From Phoronis australis (lineage: Eukaryota; Phoronida; Phoronidae), in assembly GCA_002633005.1 (NCBI GenBank), contig NMRA01000001.1, positions 4,339,906-4,397,769 of the forward strand: 57,864 nucleotides of DNA. The letters run 5' to 3'. This document shows positions 11,001-21,220 of this stretch, piece after piece; position 1 is the first letter of the stretch; each line of letters opens with the position of its first letter. A program made the position numbers and the translations under genes. The notes below the pieces were generated by a model. That model worked only from the letters and a program-made list of their open reading frames with translations, was not told where the DNA came from and did no database searches.

Positions 11001-14000
11001 AGGGAATGCTTAAAATAATGATCACCTCTTGTATCTGCATTGTATACGGTGTCGGTGATACACTTGTTATATTCCATATTGTCTACAATGTTCGGGAAAA
11101 AATATTGCTTATAACTGGCAGCTGTTATCACTGACGCCCATCTCCGTCTGCTCCCAAATCCACAAACAAAAGAAGCCGGTCATTAATGTCCAGACGTTGT
11201 GGGAAGTGCCTATCATAATCCCAACTGGTAAGAAGCAAGCATTGTTGCCAGTTGGGAAATGCAATGACATGCATAATTTCATCATGATCTGTTAAGAGAT
11301 TGAGAAATTTGATGGAAAAATTATGGTAACGAAGCAGAGCAAATTGACGGGGGATAACGATTATACACTTCATTTTTTTAAATGGATATGGAGATAATGG
11401 GTCTTCTCATTAGCCTCGGGAGACAGAGAAAGATGGATAAGATATACCTCTTTGAACAACACATACAAGTGATTCACAACTTGAAATTTTCACCAGTCAA
11501 AGCAAAATTCAGCGATTTAAAATTGGAAAACTCTAATAACATGTCATTAAGAAACTTTTCAAGTGGCTTTGTCGTACTAAACTGGTAAAATGACCTACCG
11601 GTAAATTCCGCAGAAATGAAGAATAAAATACTAAAGGAAAGGTTCAGGTACAGACAAATATGCTTTGAAAACTTAGCAAAATGGTTTCCCTAAGCAACTG
11701 AAATAATGCCCCATTATTAGCGAATGCATGTAGACAGTGTAAACAGGTTCATTAAATAGATATTTAATAAAACTTGTTAAATGTGAACAATTCTGATCAT
11801 TCAAAATAATGCTTAGAAAGCCTATTAAACTTAGTTGAGGTCACTACAAAAGGTTCAGAATCAGCAATTTTACAGGTGAGTGAAAAGTGACACAAAAAGT
11901 CAGATTTCATTTTTAAAACAATGGTTAAAATGAAAAATGAAGTTACTTTCTAAGATATATCAACACATGAAGCAACTGCACACATCAAATTTTGTGACAT
12001 GCCAGTGATCCTGTATAGTCTACCAACAGTTACCTGGCAATGTGTTTCTTCGTGTGCTCGTTTCCCACCTGGAAGGTATGGTCGAAGCCTTCATAGCCAG
12101 GAGCCCCCATGATGTGCTGAACCCTGTCACCAAGCCTCACAGGTTTTTGAAGGTCAAACAGCGTGCCATGGACAGGCGCAAGTTCACCTGCAGAAAAATA
12201 ACCAAATGATCTATTCAAACATCCTAGAATTAGGTATGCACTGAAAATAAAATGAGACTTAGTATTTAGCGAGCAAGTAAACCAAAGTGACAGTGAGTGT
12301 AGATTTACGTAAGCCACCTTGAATACAAGTAGCACACCATGATGCAGAGATTACATCAACAACAACAATACTGAGGCTCAGTAAACTGACTACAAGCCAA
12401 AGCAAAACGTGTTCCTTCAAACAGTCTTTATCATGAAAGGTGCATTTCACCCTGACTAAAAACAAATATCGACTTCAGCCTTTGACTATCAAAAATCAGT
12501 AACAAGAGCATCAAAAACGAGAAAACGCTTCAGAGTCCTTTGGCATTGGCCAAAATGCGACTTTAAAAATGGTGCATATACGTACTGCCTGTGACTCCAG
12601 ATGGTAACAGAAATAGAATCTTATCATGATAAGGAATATTTTGAGACCATAGTCTTTTATCAGATTAAAAGGCATAATTTGGTTTTCAGTTTTTTTAGCC
12701 AGAAAAACCGGGCAAAATACATCATTAAATCAAAGTGATCTGAGAAGCGGAATCGATAGAGACAGCAAGGACAATGAAGGCAGCAACCCCAAAGACAACA
12801 AGGCCAACAATGACCCCAACAGTAGCAACACCACAAATGACAATGAAGTCATCTGATATCCATGAAATGACAATTACGCCACTTGACATCCATGAAAGAT
12901 TAAAACAAAACACAAAAACTAAATATGCCACTAGGAGGCTTAGAACACAACTTGGTAGAGTCAACCTTCACAGCTTTTACCACATTTCTTGAAACGTTTG
13001 TTGGATATGGGGGGCAGACGTTCAGAGAGGATGACAACATGCATCCACGCTTATATAAGGAGCTTAAATAATAAGTCATCAGAAACTCTGTTTTATCTTG
13101 AGAATGATTCGGAGTGACACACCTATAACACATTTCTCCTAGCACTTGACAAGATCTATTCAACTTTCAGAAAGATCTGTCTACAAAAGCTAGAGTACAG
13201 CTATGAAAATAGAAAATTGGCCGCCACAGCATCACCTTGTGATGAACATAAACCAAAAACATTAAGCCTAGAGCTATTGTCAAGCCACACAAATTAATTT
13301 CATGTTGATCACACTTGTAGCATACGAACAAACATGCAAACAGGAAAATTTGACCACCCTTGGCAAAATTCACGTAAAATATGAGCGAAAACATATTTCC
13401 AAAATTGGTTTAATGGCTAACTTGGGCTGCAAAAAGCCGGATTATTAAAAGTGAAATGTAGCTTGCGTGAGAGCAACTGCAGGAATACATACAACTATAC
13501 CTGAAGGTAAGTCTTCACAGTATATCTACTACAAAGCATGGACACCATGTGGTGGTAGTGCATACAACTATACCTGAAGGTAAGTCTTCACAGTATATCT
13601 ACATAGGCGGATTTAGGGGGGGGCCCAGGGGGCCCGGGCCCCCCCCCTTGGCTGCCGCAAAAAATTAAAAAGTAAGAGCGCAGGGAAATGTTGAGCTTAT
13701 TAATTAACCCCGGTAATTAAAATTATACGGATGAAAAAATATTTAAATGTGTGCAGTTTTAGTGTTGGGGGGGGGGGGTCAAATTTCAAGTGTCAAATTC
13801 GGAACACGGCGCATTCGTAACGGAACTATGGCTAAGTATAGGCTCTCCCGCGATATCCCAGGCGACCGGCAGTGGCGCTGCGCACTACGACTCCGTTTCC
13901 GTCGTCTGCTCCACTGTGCAATGAAGAAAATTTACTTCATTTTTTAAAGAAAATGGAACCTGAGTGACGATGAAAAACAGAAGCTGCTGGTAAGGTGTGA

Positions 14001-17000
14001 ATTTTAATCGAAGCCTTTGTGAATCACTCAGAAACTCGCAATACTCTCTTTGCCAAACCTTATCTTAAGACGATTTCCAAAGCAATCCCGTCATTATTGC
14101 CAACACGAAAAACGGATTTGGTCTTTTTGGCATTTGAAGACTATTTTAAATACGACAAATTTGTTAAGAATCGATGGCACAAAATATAAAAGTGTAATAA
14201 GCATTACAAAAAGAAGTAGGTTTCGCGCAAACGCTGTGGACCATAAACAAGTAGGTCTCTTAGTATGAGATTAGTAGTTAAATCGTGGTGGTGTAGTGGC
14301 AACACACGCGCCCACTAATCACCAGGTCGTGAGTTTGAGTCTTTGCTACTTGCAGTTTTTCCTGTTTGACACGTTCTCCGTTTTTTGCCTTTTTTCGTGA
14401 ATAATACTTCAGGAATCAAGGAAAATGCTTGATTTTTAGAGATAAAAACAGAAAAATTTCCCGCGCGGGAGGGGGGCAAACCCCCTTCCCGACCTCCCCC
14501 CATTCGGTGCTATGCGCATCTACAATCGTGGTTCAGTTTACGCAAATTCTTACAGCCGGACAAAATGTTGGGCCCCCCCCTTGTGATATCCTAGATCCGC
14601 CACTGATCTACTACCAAGGAATGGACAACATGTGGTGGTAGTGCATACAACTATCCTTGAAAGTAAGTCTTCACAGTATATCTACTACCAAGCATGGATA
14701 CCATGTGGTGGTAGTGCATACAACTATACCTGAAGGTACATTAGTGTCCGTCTTCACAGCATATCTAGTACCATGTATGGTCACCAGGTGGTCGTACACT
14801 GTTGGAGTATCCTGCAATGTTAATCCTCAACAATGAACTTTAAAAATGACATTATAAATCTCTCAAAACACTTTGGAAACCAAAATTCGACTGTTAACAT
14901 TTTTGCTATAATTCCTAATCTAATTTTGAACAGTGTTTCACACCATCAGAAAGTTTATTCATTCTTCTTTCAAACAATCATTCTTGTCATCACAAATCCT
15001 TTTTAGATTTTAAATAAGCTGCTGTCAAATAGTTTTAGGTATGACAGTCATAGTTGCAAATTTGGGCTTTGTTCACAAGAGACCTCGAAAATGTTTGGAA
15101 ATTGTGTAACTGTTGATATTTCTGTGTAAACATTTAAAAGGTGTGAACGTAAAAGTTGCAGATTTGGGGGTCCTAAGTTTATCAGACATCCTATCAACAG
15201 GGTTTATTTCCTAATTCACTGGGTTTTTCATACACATCAACATTTCATTCAAGGAATTGTTACAAATATTACCGCTATCCAAATTAGTACTACGCATGAG
15301 ACAGTGGAATCTATAGAGGATTGATGGTCTTTGTGTGTTCACTTTTGAAGGAAACTGATCCACTACGTAGGTTTACTGTTATAGAATTATACAGGAATTC
15401 TCTCATAACAATATACTGTTCTTAATCAATGTTTAGCAGCAATTTTTTTCGGCTAAGTCACAGCAAAACTGAAGTTTCGAGTCTTCAAAAGCATGCTACT
15501 TAAAAACTGAGCGAAATAACTTTTACTGGGTGACACCATGAGAGGATACTGTAAAATAGTTACAGAATTGTGCATGAAAATGTCTTAGATTGGAAAAAGA
15601 GAGAACTCTACAAAACCAACTTTTAGGCCCTAAAATGGTAACAACACCACAGCCAGTCAGGAGTGATCATTGCCAGTTGGAAACACAGTGACATAAGTGA
15701 GCCAAATCTCAGAACTAACCAGTAAAATCGAAGAAGGGTGACCAGAACAAATCATTCAGCCAGTTTTTAAAGAACTTACATGACCAGTAAGATTGAAGTA
15801 GGGGTGACTGNTTCAAGTCCCATGCCGTGATAAAATTTGGCGGTGTTTTGCTCTTTACTCAGTTTAGAAGCGATCTATCGACTCAATATTTTTTCAAACC
15901 AAGCTCAGAAAGTGTTTTGGTCGCGGAATGACATGAAATATTATGAGTATGGAGGAAGGAAGAGGGAGGGAGGGAGGGAGGGGGAGGGGGAGAGGGAGAG
16001 AGAGAGAGAGAGAACCTATTGCTTAATCAGATATAAATATACAATACAAAAAAAAGAAAAATGCATGAAATAGCGCTTATACAAACAAAAATACAATAAT
16101 AACAATGCTATCACATATGTACATATTTATTTTCACTTAAATGGCACATCTTGTACAATCTGTATCCCTTCCTTACAACTGAAGCATACATTTTCAAAAT
16201 TTTTACAAAAAAGATTTGGAGATATACATGGTTCAGTTTGGAAAACCACTTAAATATTGTAAAAATCCCAGTCACTAGGAAGTCGCTACAGACACATCTG
16301 AGCACGCATTCAAATTTTTGTAGGAAATAAACAAATGGGTAGTCAGAATTGTTGACAGCAAAAACCGAAATAAAACATTCTTCACAAACGTGTCCTGATT
16401 GTCTGCCTTTCACTCAGGTAGTACATGAGCGTGCACGGGATGTTGGGCCCAAGGAGGAAATTGGCCATTACCAAGCAAACAATGAACCCCAAGTTTTCTG
16501 TTCAACTAAAAAAGGAACCCCGGGTGGTACCGAGTGTTCGAGAAGACATCTGCTGACTTTGCTTGTTCTTCAATTCAGCTACAATTCTATGAACTCAGAT
16601 ATCCCATATTTAATTTTTCGCTGCTAGCAACTATGCCCTCATTTGTAGGGATCAGGACGTTTACACCCTTACATAAGGGTTTTCCTTGTTTGGCAGGCTT
16701 ACTTCCCCTATGGCGACCTGGGACTAAAGAGTAGACAAGAAGTGTAACCTGTGATTGGAGAGTAGACGAGAAGGGTAATCAGTGACTGGTGAGTAGACAA
16801 GACATGCAGCCCATGACTGGAGAGTAGTCAAGAAGGTAACCCGTGACTGGAGAGTAGACGAGAAGTGTAACCGATGTATGAAAAAAGCACAAGAAGGTAA
16901 CCCATGACTGGAGAGTAGACAAGAAGTGTAACAAGTGACTGGTGAGTAGACGAGAAGTGTAACCAGTGACTGGTGAGTAGACTAGAAGTGTAACCAGTGA

Positions 17001-20000
17001 CTGAAGAGTAGATGAGAAGTGTAGCCAGTGACTGAAGAGTAGACAAGAAGTGTAGCCAGTGACTGGTGAGTAGACGAGAAGTGTAACTAGTGACTGAAGA
17101 GTAGAAAAGAAGTGTAGCCTGTGACTGGAGAGTAGACGAGAAGGTACTGACCCGTGACTGGAGAGTACCATAGGCAAAAAGTGTAGCCCGTGACTGGAGA
17201 GTAGACGAGATGTGTAATCAGTGACTTTGAGAATAGAGGAGAAGTGTAACCAGTGACTGAAGAGTAGATGAGAAATGTAACCAGTATCTGGTGAGTAGAC
17301 AAGAAGTGTAACCAGTGACTGGTGAGTAGACTAGAAGTGTAACCAGTGACTGAAGAGTAGATGAGAAGTGTAGCCAGTGACTGAAGAGTAGACAAGAAGT
17401 GTAGCCAGTGACTGAAGAGTAGACAAGAAGTGTAACCCATGTCTAGAGAGTAGACAAGAAGTGTAACCCATGACTGGAGAGTAGAAGAGAAGTACAACCC
17501 ATGATAGCTACCTTATGCCAACCCTTTGAACCGCCATGGTTATGATTTGGGTCATCGTTCTTCTCCAAATGATAGTCAACGCCATCTAGTGTAAACTGAG
17601 CACCACTGATACGATTAGCCACTCGTCCAATGATGGCACCATAGTAGGGTCCATCTTGTTCATAGTCTGCAAGAAAATAATCAATGATTTCACCATAGTA
17701 GGAACTGTCTTATTCATAGTCTTCAAGAATGTTATCTCTCTACAAGAACTAATTGTGATCAAAGCTTTGTCAATATGCCAATAACTGATATTTGATCATG
17801 ATGAACATGAGATAAGAATGGAAGAACACTGTTAATATGAACAGTGGTTTGTAAGAAAAGAAAAGAAGTCTATTCACGATAGTGAGACTGCCTATGCAGG
17901 TCATCAAGGAGGAAGGCTAGCTCAAAAGATATCAAAAAAACTATAAATCATGACTACTGAAATTACCATAAAATAAATTTACCGACCTTGTGGAGCCACC
18001 TGGCTCCTTCTGATGGGTAATCATGTCTGTCTGGTTCCCGCGAAAAATTTGTCACCCTTTGCCTGTGTTCCACAGACACTAACTGTAAGGCCCTGGACCA
18101 TGAGTCAGATAGCGTTCAGAAAGCGCATGGCTCAGCACTAACCATCTAATGTCATTGGTTTGAACTCCACAGTCTGTAATCATCTTAGTGACATAGGACA
18201 CTCTTTTGACATTGAAGACGTGAAGGTACTGGATAGGGAAAGTTCTTGGTTTGAACGAGGAGTCAGAGAGGCAATCTGAGTTAAAGCCAAGAACCCCTCT
18301 CCGAATAGACATGGAGGTGTCAGATTTAAACCATCTGACTTATGGTGTAGGACCTTACAGTTGTTGTCTATGAAGACCAGCAGAGGGCAATGAAATTTTT
18401 GCAGAACCAGACAGCCATCAATCCCAATAGAAGGAGCCAGGCAATGTCGAGAAATTATTTTTTAGCAAGACCAGTAGTCATGACTTATAACTACAGTTAC
18501 AATTTTATATTTTTTTCACATGAATATTCAAATTAATTAAAATCCATGAATTCTAATTAATTATGCATTTGTCACTCCAAAAGTGACCTTCGTGGCCTGA
18601 ATTGGTTCCTGCCTGCTTTGTGTGCGTGTGTGTGTGTGTGTGATGAATCATTGTAGACATCTATTGCTTGTATACTATTTTTTCAAAAATTGCTACATTT
18701 ATTCGCCCTCAATGAGTATTCTTGGACAATCCTAGATTAAACTAGAACTCAGATGTGTGGGATTTATCCATTGTTTGATCTGTAGTGGACGGGAAATGGC
18801 TGGAGTCAATGACCACACAAACACAAATCACATACATGGTCTAGCTGTGTTTGCCTTGCATGTTGCAGTGAGTATTTCCGGATGACATCAATCTCGTTCA
18901 TTGTTAAGTGTTTGAGCAATCTTTTCGTCTGCCATCACCACCCGTACGCCAATTATCTATTACACTTCCAACAGTTGCTGAAGCCATTCGTTAATGGGTA
19001 CCAGATTACTGAATCATAGTGCAACTATTATGGGATATTTTTATAGTACTTCTTTGGGTAAAAATGACCTTAACTTAACTTTTTACAAGGAATTCATTTC
19101 AAGCGCAAAACAACTAAAAATAAGCAGTCACTGTTTCATTGCTAATGCGGTTAACTTCTCAAATATATGCAAGAGGACTGCAGATCGGACTCCCTGATAA
19201 ACAGACATCTTGAAAAACAGCAGGAGTTGTATCAATACATTGATGAAGTACAAGGTGCTGTGAAATGGGTTGAGTTTTTAATGACAACTTCCATGCATGC
19301 TGAATAAGAGTGAGAAAAAGGCAAATAACAGTGCAACTTGTCACAAGCTGACATACAGATAGATGCATCCAATATCAAACACAATATGAAGTGTGTGTAA
19401 ATTTAAAAAGCTAGCACGGAATGATTCAAGCAGCGAACATCATCCGGCATTACTAATTAGAATCCAGGGAAATTTTTAACGCTAATTTGAAAATTTATCC
19501 ATGACCCAGACAATCGTAATCTATCCAAAATGATACTGAAATGGTTGCCTTCTCTTTGAAGACTGAGACACTCATAATGATATCGCGATAGCCACAACAA
19601 CCATTGAGCTACATGGTACATGCACAATATCACGTTACCCAGAACGACCACAGATAGCTGATACAGAAATCACAGTACTACTGAAAGGCCAGTAGCTGTT
19701 GACCAAAATTACATTCCATAATTACGTGGCAATCCAACTTTTCCGATGCAAAATTTTTGTATAATTATGTCCGATTATTTTTATCATGTACAGAAGTAAA
19801 ACAGAATGACAAGATACCAGATACATTGTCAAATCCTGGTGTGACATCAGTGAACACGCCATTGCGATCTGGCACACAAACAGAAGTAATGATTGCACCA
19901 AACTCAATAAGTTGGACAGAGAGACCATTCACATTTGTCAGTGTATACCTACAATGAAAAATGGCAATAACATATACATCCAATCTTTCTTTGACATATC

Positions 20001-21220
20001 TTTAACGCCACTTTAAAAACAAAACACAATCCTTCATTTTAGATCTCCTTCATTTGTGCACCTCATCTACAACGCATATAACAAATTAGTTTGTTAGTCC
20101 ACCTTGTCTACAAGGCATAATATAGATTTTTTAGTTCATTTGTGCACCTTGTCTAAAACGCATAATACAAATAAGTTCACTTGTGCGTCTTGTCTACACC
20201 GCATAATGCAAATTAGTTCATTTTTGGATCTTGTCTACAATACAAAACATAGATTAGCTCCATTTAAAGCAGTTATAACCACTAACCGTTATAAAATTTG
20301 TCTTCACTTGTTCCTTAAAGGAATACCAAAACCTGTTTTGATGATTTTAACTAATCCTCTTTCTGTCACCTGCTAATGCATCATTGGCATCAATCTTCCC
20401 AAGTTAAACGCAGGAATCAACTAAAAACTCATATTCCCAATCTCACGAATTGGATATTGTGGTTCTTGGTGGTGGTCTTTTCCTGCAGTTGCCGTGTAAT
20501 TCGCTAAAATCGTAGGTCACGCTTGCCTATTTAGAAGACTTTGAAAGAAGTTTTCAAATATTCCTCCAAACTTGTGAGGGTTGTCAAGGGTTACAGAGCA
20601 TTATTTTGGTTCAAACTTGGATGGGAAAGTCATTTTTAATATCTGCTCAGTAAAAAGCCAAAAGCGTATTTGGTATCCTTTTGACTCAGATGAGAAGCGA
20701 TTTTGGTCTAGAAAAGAACTGACATGTCATAATTGCTTCAGATTGTGCTTGACGAATAAAATCGTACACCACAACAAGTGAACTTGGAAAGCTTGGGGCC
20801 TATTCTATAAAAGTGACTTATAAGTCTTAAAATTTGGTCTTACACTCCCAATTCATAATTGCCAAATAAAAGTTTGCCTGACTCTACTGAAACATTGTTT
20901 CTATCTATTTCTGTGTTACTGGTGGATGAATTTATATTTACTGAAAAAAATATCCTCAATTCACTTTTTAAGCAGCAAAATTGCGCCAGATACACCTTGT
21001 CCTTAAACACATTGCCCAAAAACACATAGCTAAACAAACAAAATGAATCTGCTACTAGTGTAATTGAAACAACCTCGGAATTTCATTGATATTGTGGGAT
21101 ACGGGATGAACCGCTTTTGAAGCAGGATGGTCCCGCCAGATATTGGCAATTATGTCATTATTACCTCTTAACAGGTCGACCATCTTTGGTGAAACCAAAT
21201 GCATCACTAGACACCGGCAT
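8097..21220 (-). CDS. GALM: Aldose 1-epimerase (galactose mutarotase), 8 recognised coding exons, one truncated
   Basis: GALM interconverts the alpha and beta anomers of glucose and galactose in the cytosol, feeding the Leloir pathway. Coding exons in transcript order are 21220-21165, 19948-19818, 17666-17512, 15810-15780 (3' end only), 14811-14730, 12187-12034, 9559-9388 and 8175-8097. Phases agree across junctions 1-2, 2-3, 4-5, 5-6 and 6-7. Recognisable blocks are GAIITSVCV..RNG (exon 2), YYGAIIGRVANRI and NHGGSKGW (exon 3), SHPYFNLTGH (exon 4, holding the family's catalytic His), DHLVTI (exon 5), GFDHTF (exon 6, conserved Asp), ALESQNFPNAINQ (exon 7, catalytic Glu) and a C-terminus EYKQTTWFKFSVA (exon 8). 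About 285 residues are visible against about 342 in human. The segment between exons 3 and 4 is missing, beside the N at 15811. The exon 7-8 junction is out of frame by one base. The start ATG lies one base inside an exon with an acceptor, so a 5' UTR exon lies further upstream. Confidence 0.93.
8455..9330. repeat. 57-bp minisatellite, about 15 units (GALM intron 7)
   Basis: The unit contains CATTTCACAATATGTATTCA, then GATATTACTGGTAGACC, then TGAGGTTATGAGATAATGAA. Units near the centre are nearly identical, and those toward 9330 are more diverged. It starts about 60 bases after the exon 7 donor on the minus strand. Each unit carries CAGGTCTACC on the minus strand, which loosely resembles an exon/donor junction. 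Confidence 0.95.
10020..10440 (-). mobile_element. Penelope-like retroelement relic (C-terminal RT region)
   Basis: The minus-strand translation carries HKIGVVRTLLDRCNQAV at about 10360-10310. A frameshift later it reads DVAFKPVHTLGLSLVHAKDK (10110-10050). The order HK.GVV.TL..R, then FKP..TL...LVH.KDK is typical of Penelope-like and related elements, upstream of where a GIY-YIG nuclease would follow. Stops and frame changes show it is dead. It sits in GALM intron 6. The assignment is from remembered motifs. Confidence 0.55.
13490..14729 (-). repeat. Splice-donor ('mirage') minisatellite of GALM exon 5, split by a transposon
   Basis: Units of about 65 bases occur at 13490-13602 and 14606-14729. 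On the minus strand each contains CTGTGAAGACTTACCTTCAG then GTATAGTTGTATGC. This copies the end of GALM exon 5 (CTGTGAAGAC...CCTTCAG) and its donor (GTATAG). The repeat copies lack 14 bases present in the true exon. The array therefore duplicates the 5' splice site several times along the intron. Confidence 0.85.
13603..14605. mobile_element. ~1.0-kb non-autonomous DNA transposon, GTGGCGGATTTAG family
   Basis: The left end is TAGGCGGATTTAGGGGG and the right end is the inverse, CCCCCTTGTGATATC then CTAGATCCGCCACTG. ATCTAC is present on both sides (13597-13602 and 14606-14611) as a target duplication of at least 6 bases. It interrupts the exon 5 minisatellite. A tRNA-like promoter motif (A-box near 14290, GTGAGTTTGAGTC B-box near 14327) lies inside. 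No transposase frame is visible. Confidence 0.75.
14730..14811 (-). CDS. GALM: GALM coding exon 5
   Basis: Acceptor TTGCAG precedes GATACTCC on the minus strand, and the donor is CAG/GTATAG. The 82 bases read VYDHLVTI, then TDTNVPSG, and join in frame to exon 6 (ELAPVHGT). This matches the conserved DH.VTI...PTGE.APV region of mutarotases. It is easily missed because it is short, diverged and next to a minisatellite built from its own 3' end. The phases 0 in and 1 out agree with its neighbours. Confidence 0.85.
15640..15779 (-). repeat. Degenerate duplicate of the GALM exon 4 end and its donor
   Basis: On the minus strand, CACCCTTCTTCGATTTTACT then GGTTAGTTCTG near 15743-15709 is a decayed copy of the exon 4 end (CACCCCTACTTCAATCTTAC, TGGTCAT/GTAAGTTC). 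It lies about 65 bases downstream. A weaker third copy may lie near 15660-15680. This is the same architecture as at exon 5. Confidence 0.6.
15780..15810 (-). CDS. GALM: GALM coding exon 4, 3' end only
   Basis: Thirty-one bases read SHPYFNLTGH and end CAT/GTAAGT, phase 0, which fits exon 5. This is the NH.YFNL.G mutarotase motif with the catalytic His. The exon is cut by an N at 15811. The sequence beyond it (TTCAAGTCCCATGCC on the plus strand) does not continue the protein and looks like a tRNA-type B-box or SINE sequence. A gap or misjoin is likely. Confidence 0.8.
15955..16013. repeat. Purine-rich microsatellite (GGGA)n/(GA)n
   Basis: An uninterrupted purine tract of GGGA and GA units. 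The Glu/Arg-rich frame over it is an artefact. Confidence 0.9.
16735..17505. repeat. ~30-bp minisatellite, about 25 units (GALM intron 3)
   Basis: The unit is close to GTGACTGGAGAGTAGACAAG then AAGTGTAACC. Larger repeat blocks are themselves repeated. On the minus strand the array begins about 8 bases after the exon 3 donor (AAG/GTAGCT at 17512/17511). The long minus-strand frames rich in Thr, Tyr, Ser and Leu here come from the repeat and are not genes. Confidence 0.95.
18001..18440. other. Possible SINE-like sequence in GALM intron 2
   Basis: ATTGGTTTGAACTCCAC near 18163-18179 resembles a Pol III B-box, with a TGGCTCAGC block about 35 bases earlier. No second copy is seen in the window, so it is only suggestive. 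A (GT)n tract lies at about 18620-18641. Confidence 0.25.
20030..20265. repeat. Degenerate ~55-bp tandem repeat (GALM intron 1)
   Basis: Four to five units contain TTCATTTGTGCACCTTGTCT, then ACGCATAATACAAAT. Divergence between units is high. Confidence 0.75.
20333..20682 (+). mobile_element. MITE-like repeat, family A, copy 3
   Basis: It runs from TAAAGGAATACCAAAACCTG to GTATTTGGTATCCTTTTG with the family's internal blocks. It lies in GALM intron 1. Confidence 0.75.

Noticed and set aside
12590-12670. Minus-strand block reading LLPSGVT that could have been a missing GALM exon
   Set aside because: It needs a GC donor with poor consensus and a weak acceptor, and it lacks the DH.VTI block. The true exon with proper splice sites and phase was found at 14730-14811.
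15812-15870. Sequence right of the N as the upstream part of GALM exon 4
   Set aside because: It gives a stop in the needed frame. It only reads on if the N is deleted, and even then it does not resemble the conserved mutarotase sequence. It looks more like tRNA-type B-box sequence.
16779-17497. Long minus-strand frames rich in Tyr, Ser, Thr and Leu (132 and 136 codons)
   Set aside because: They are produced by reading through the ~30-bp minisatellite. The repetitive peptide follows the DNA period and there is no start or domain context.
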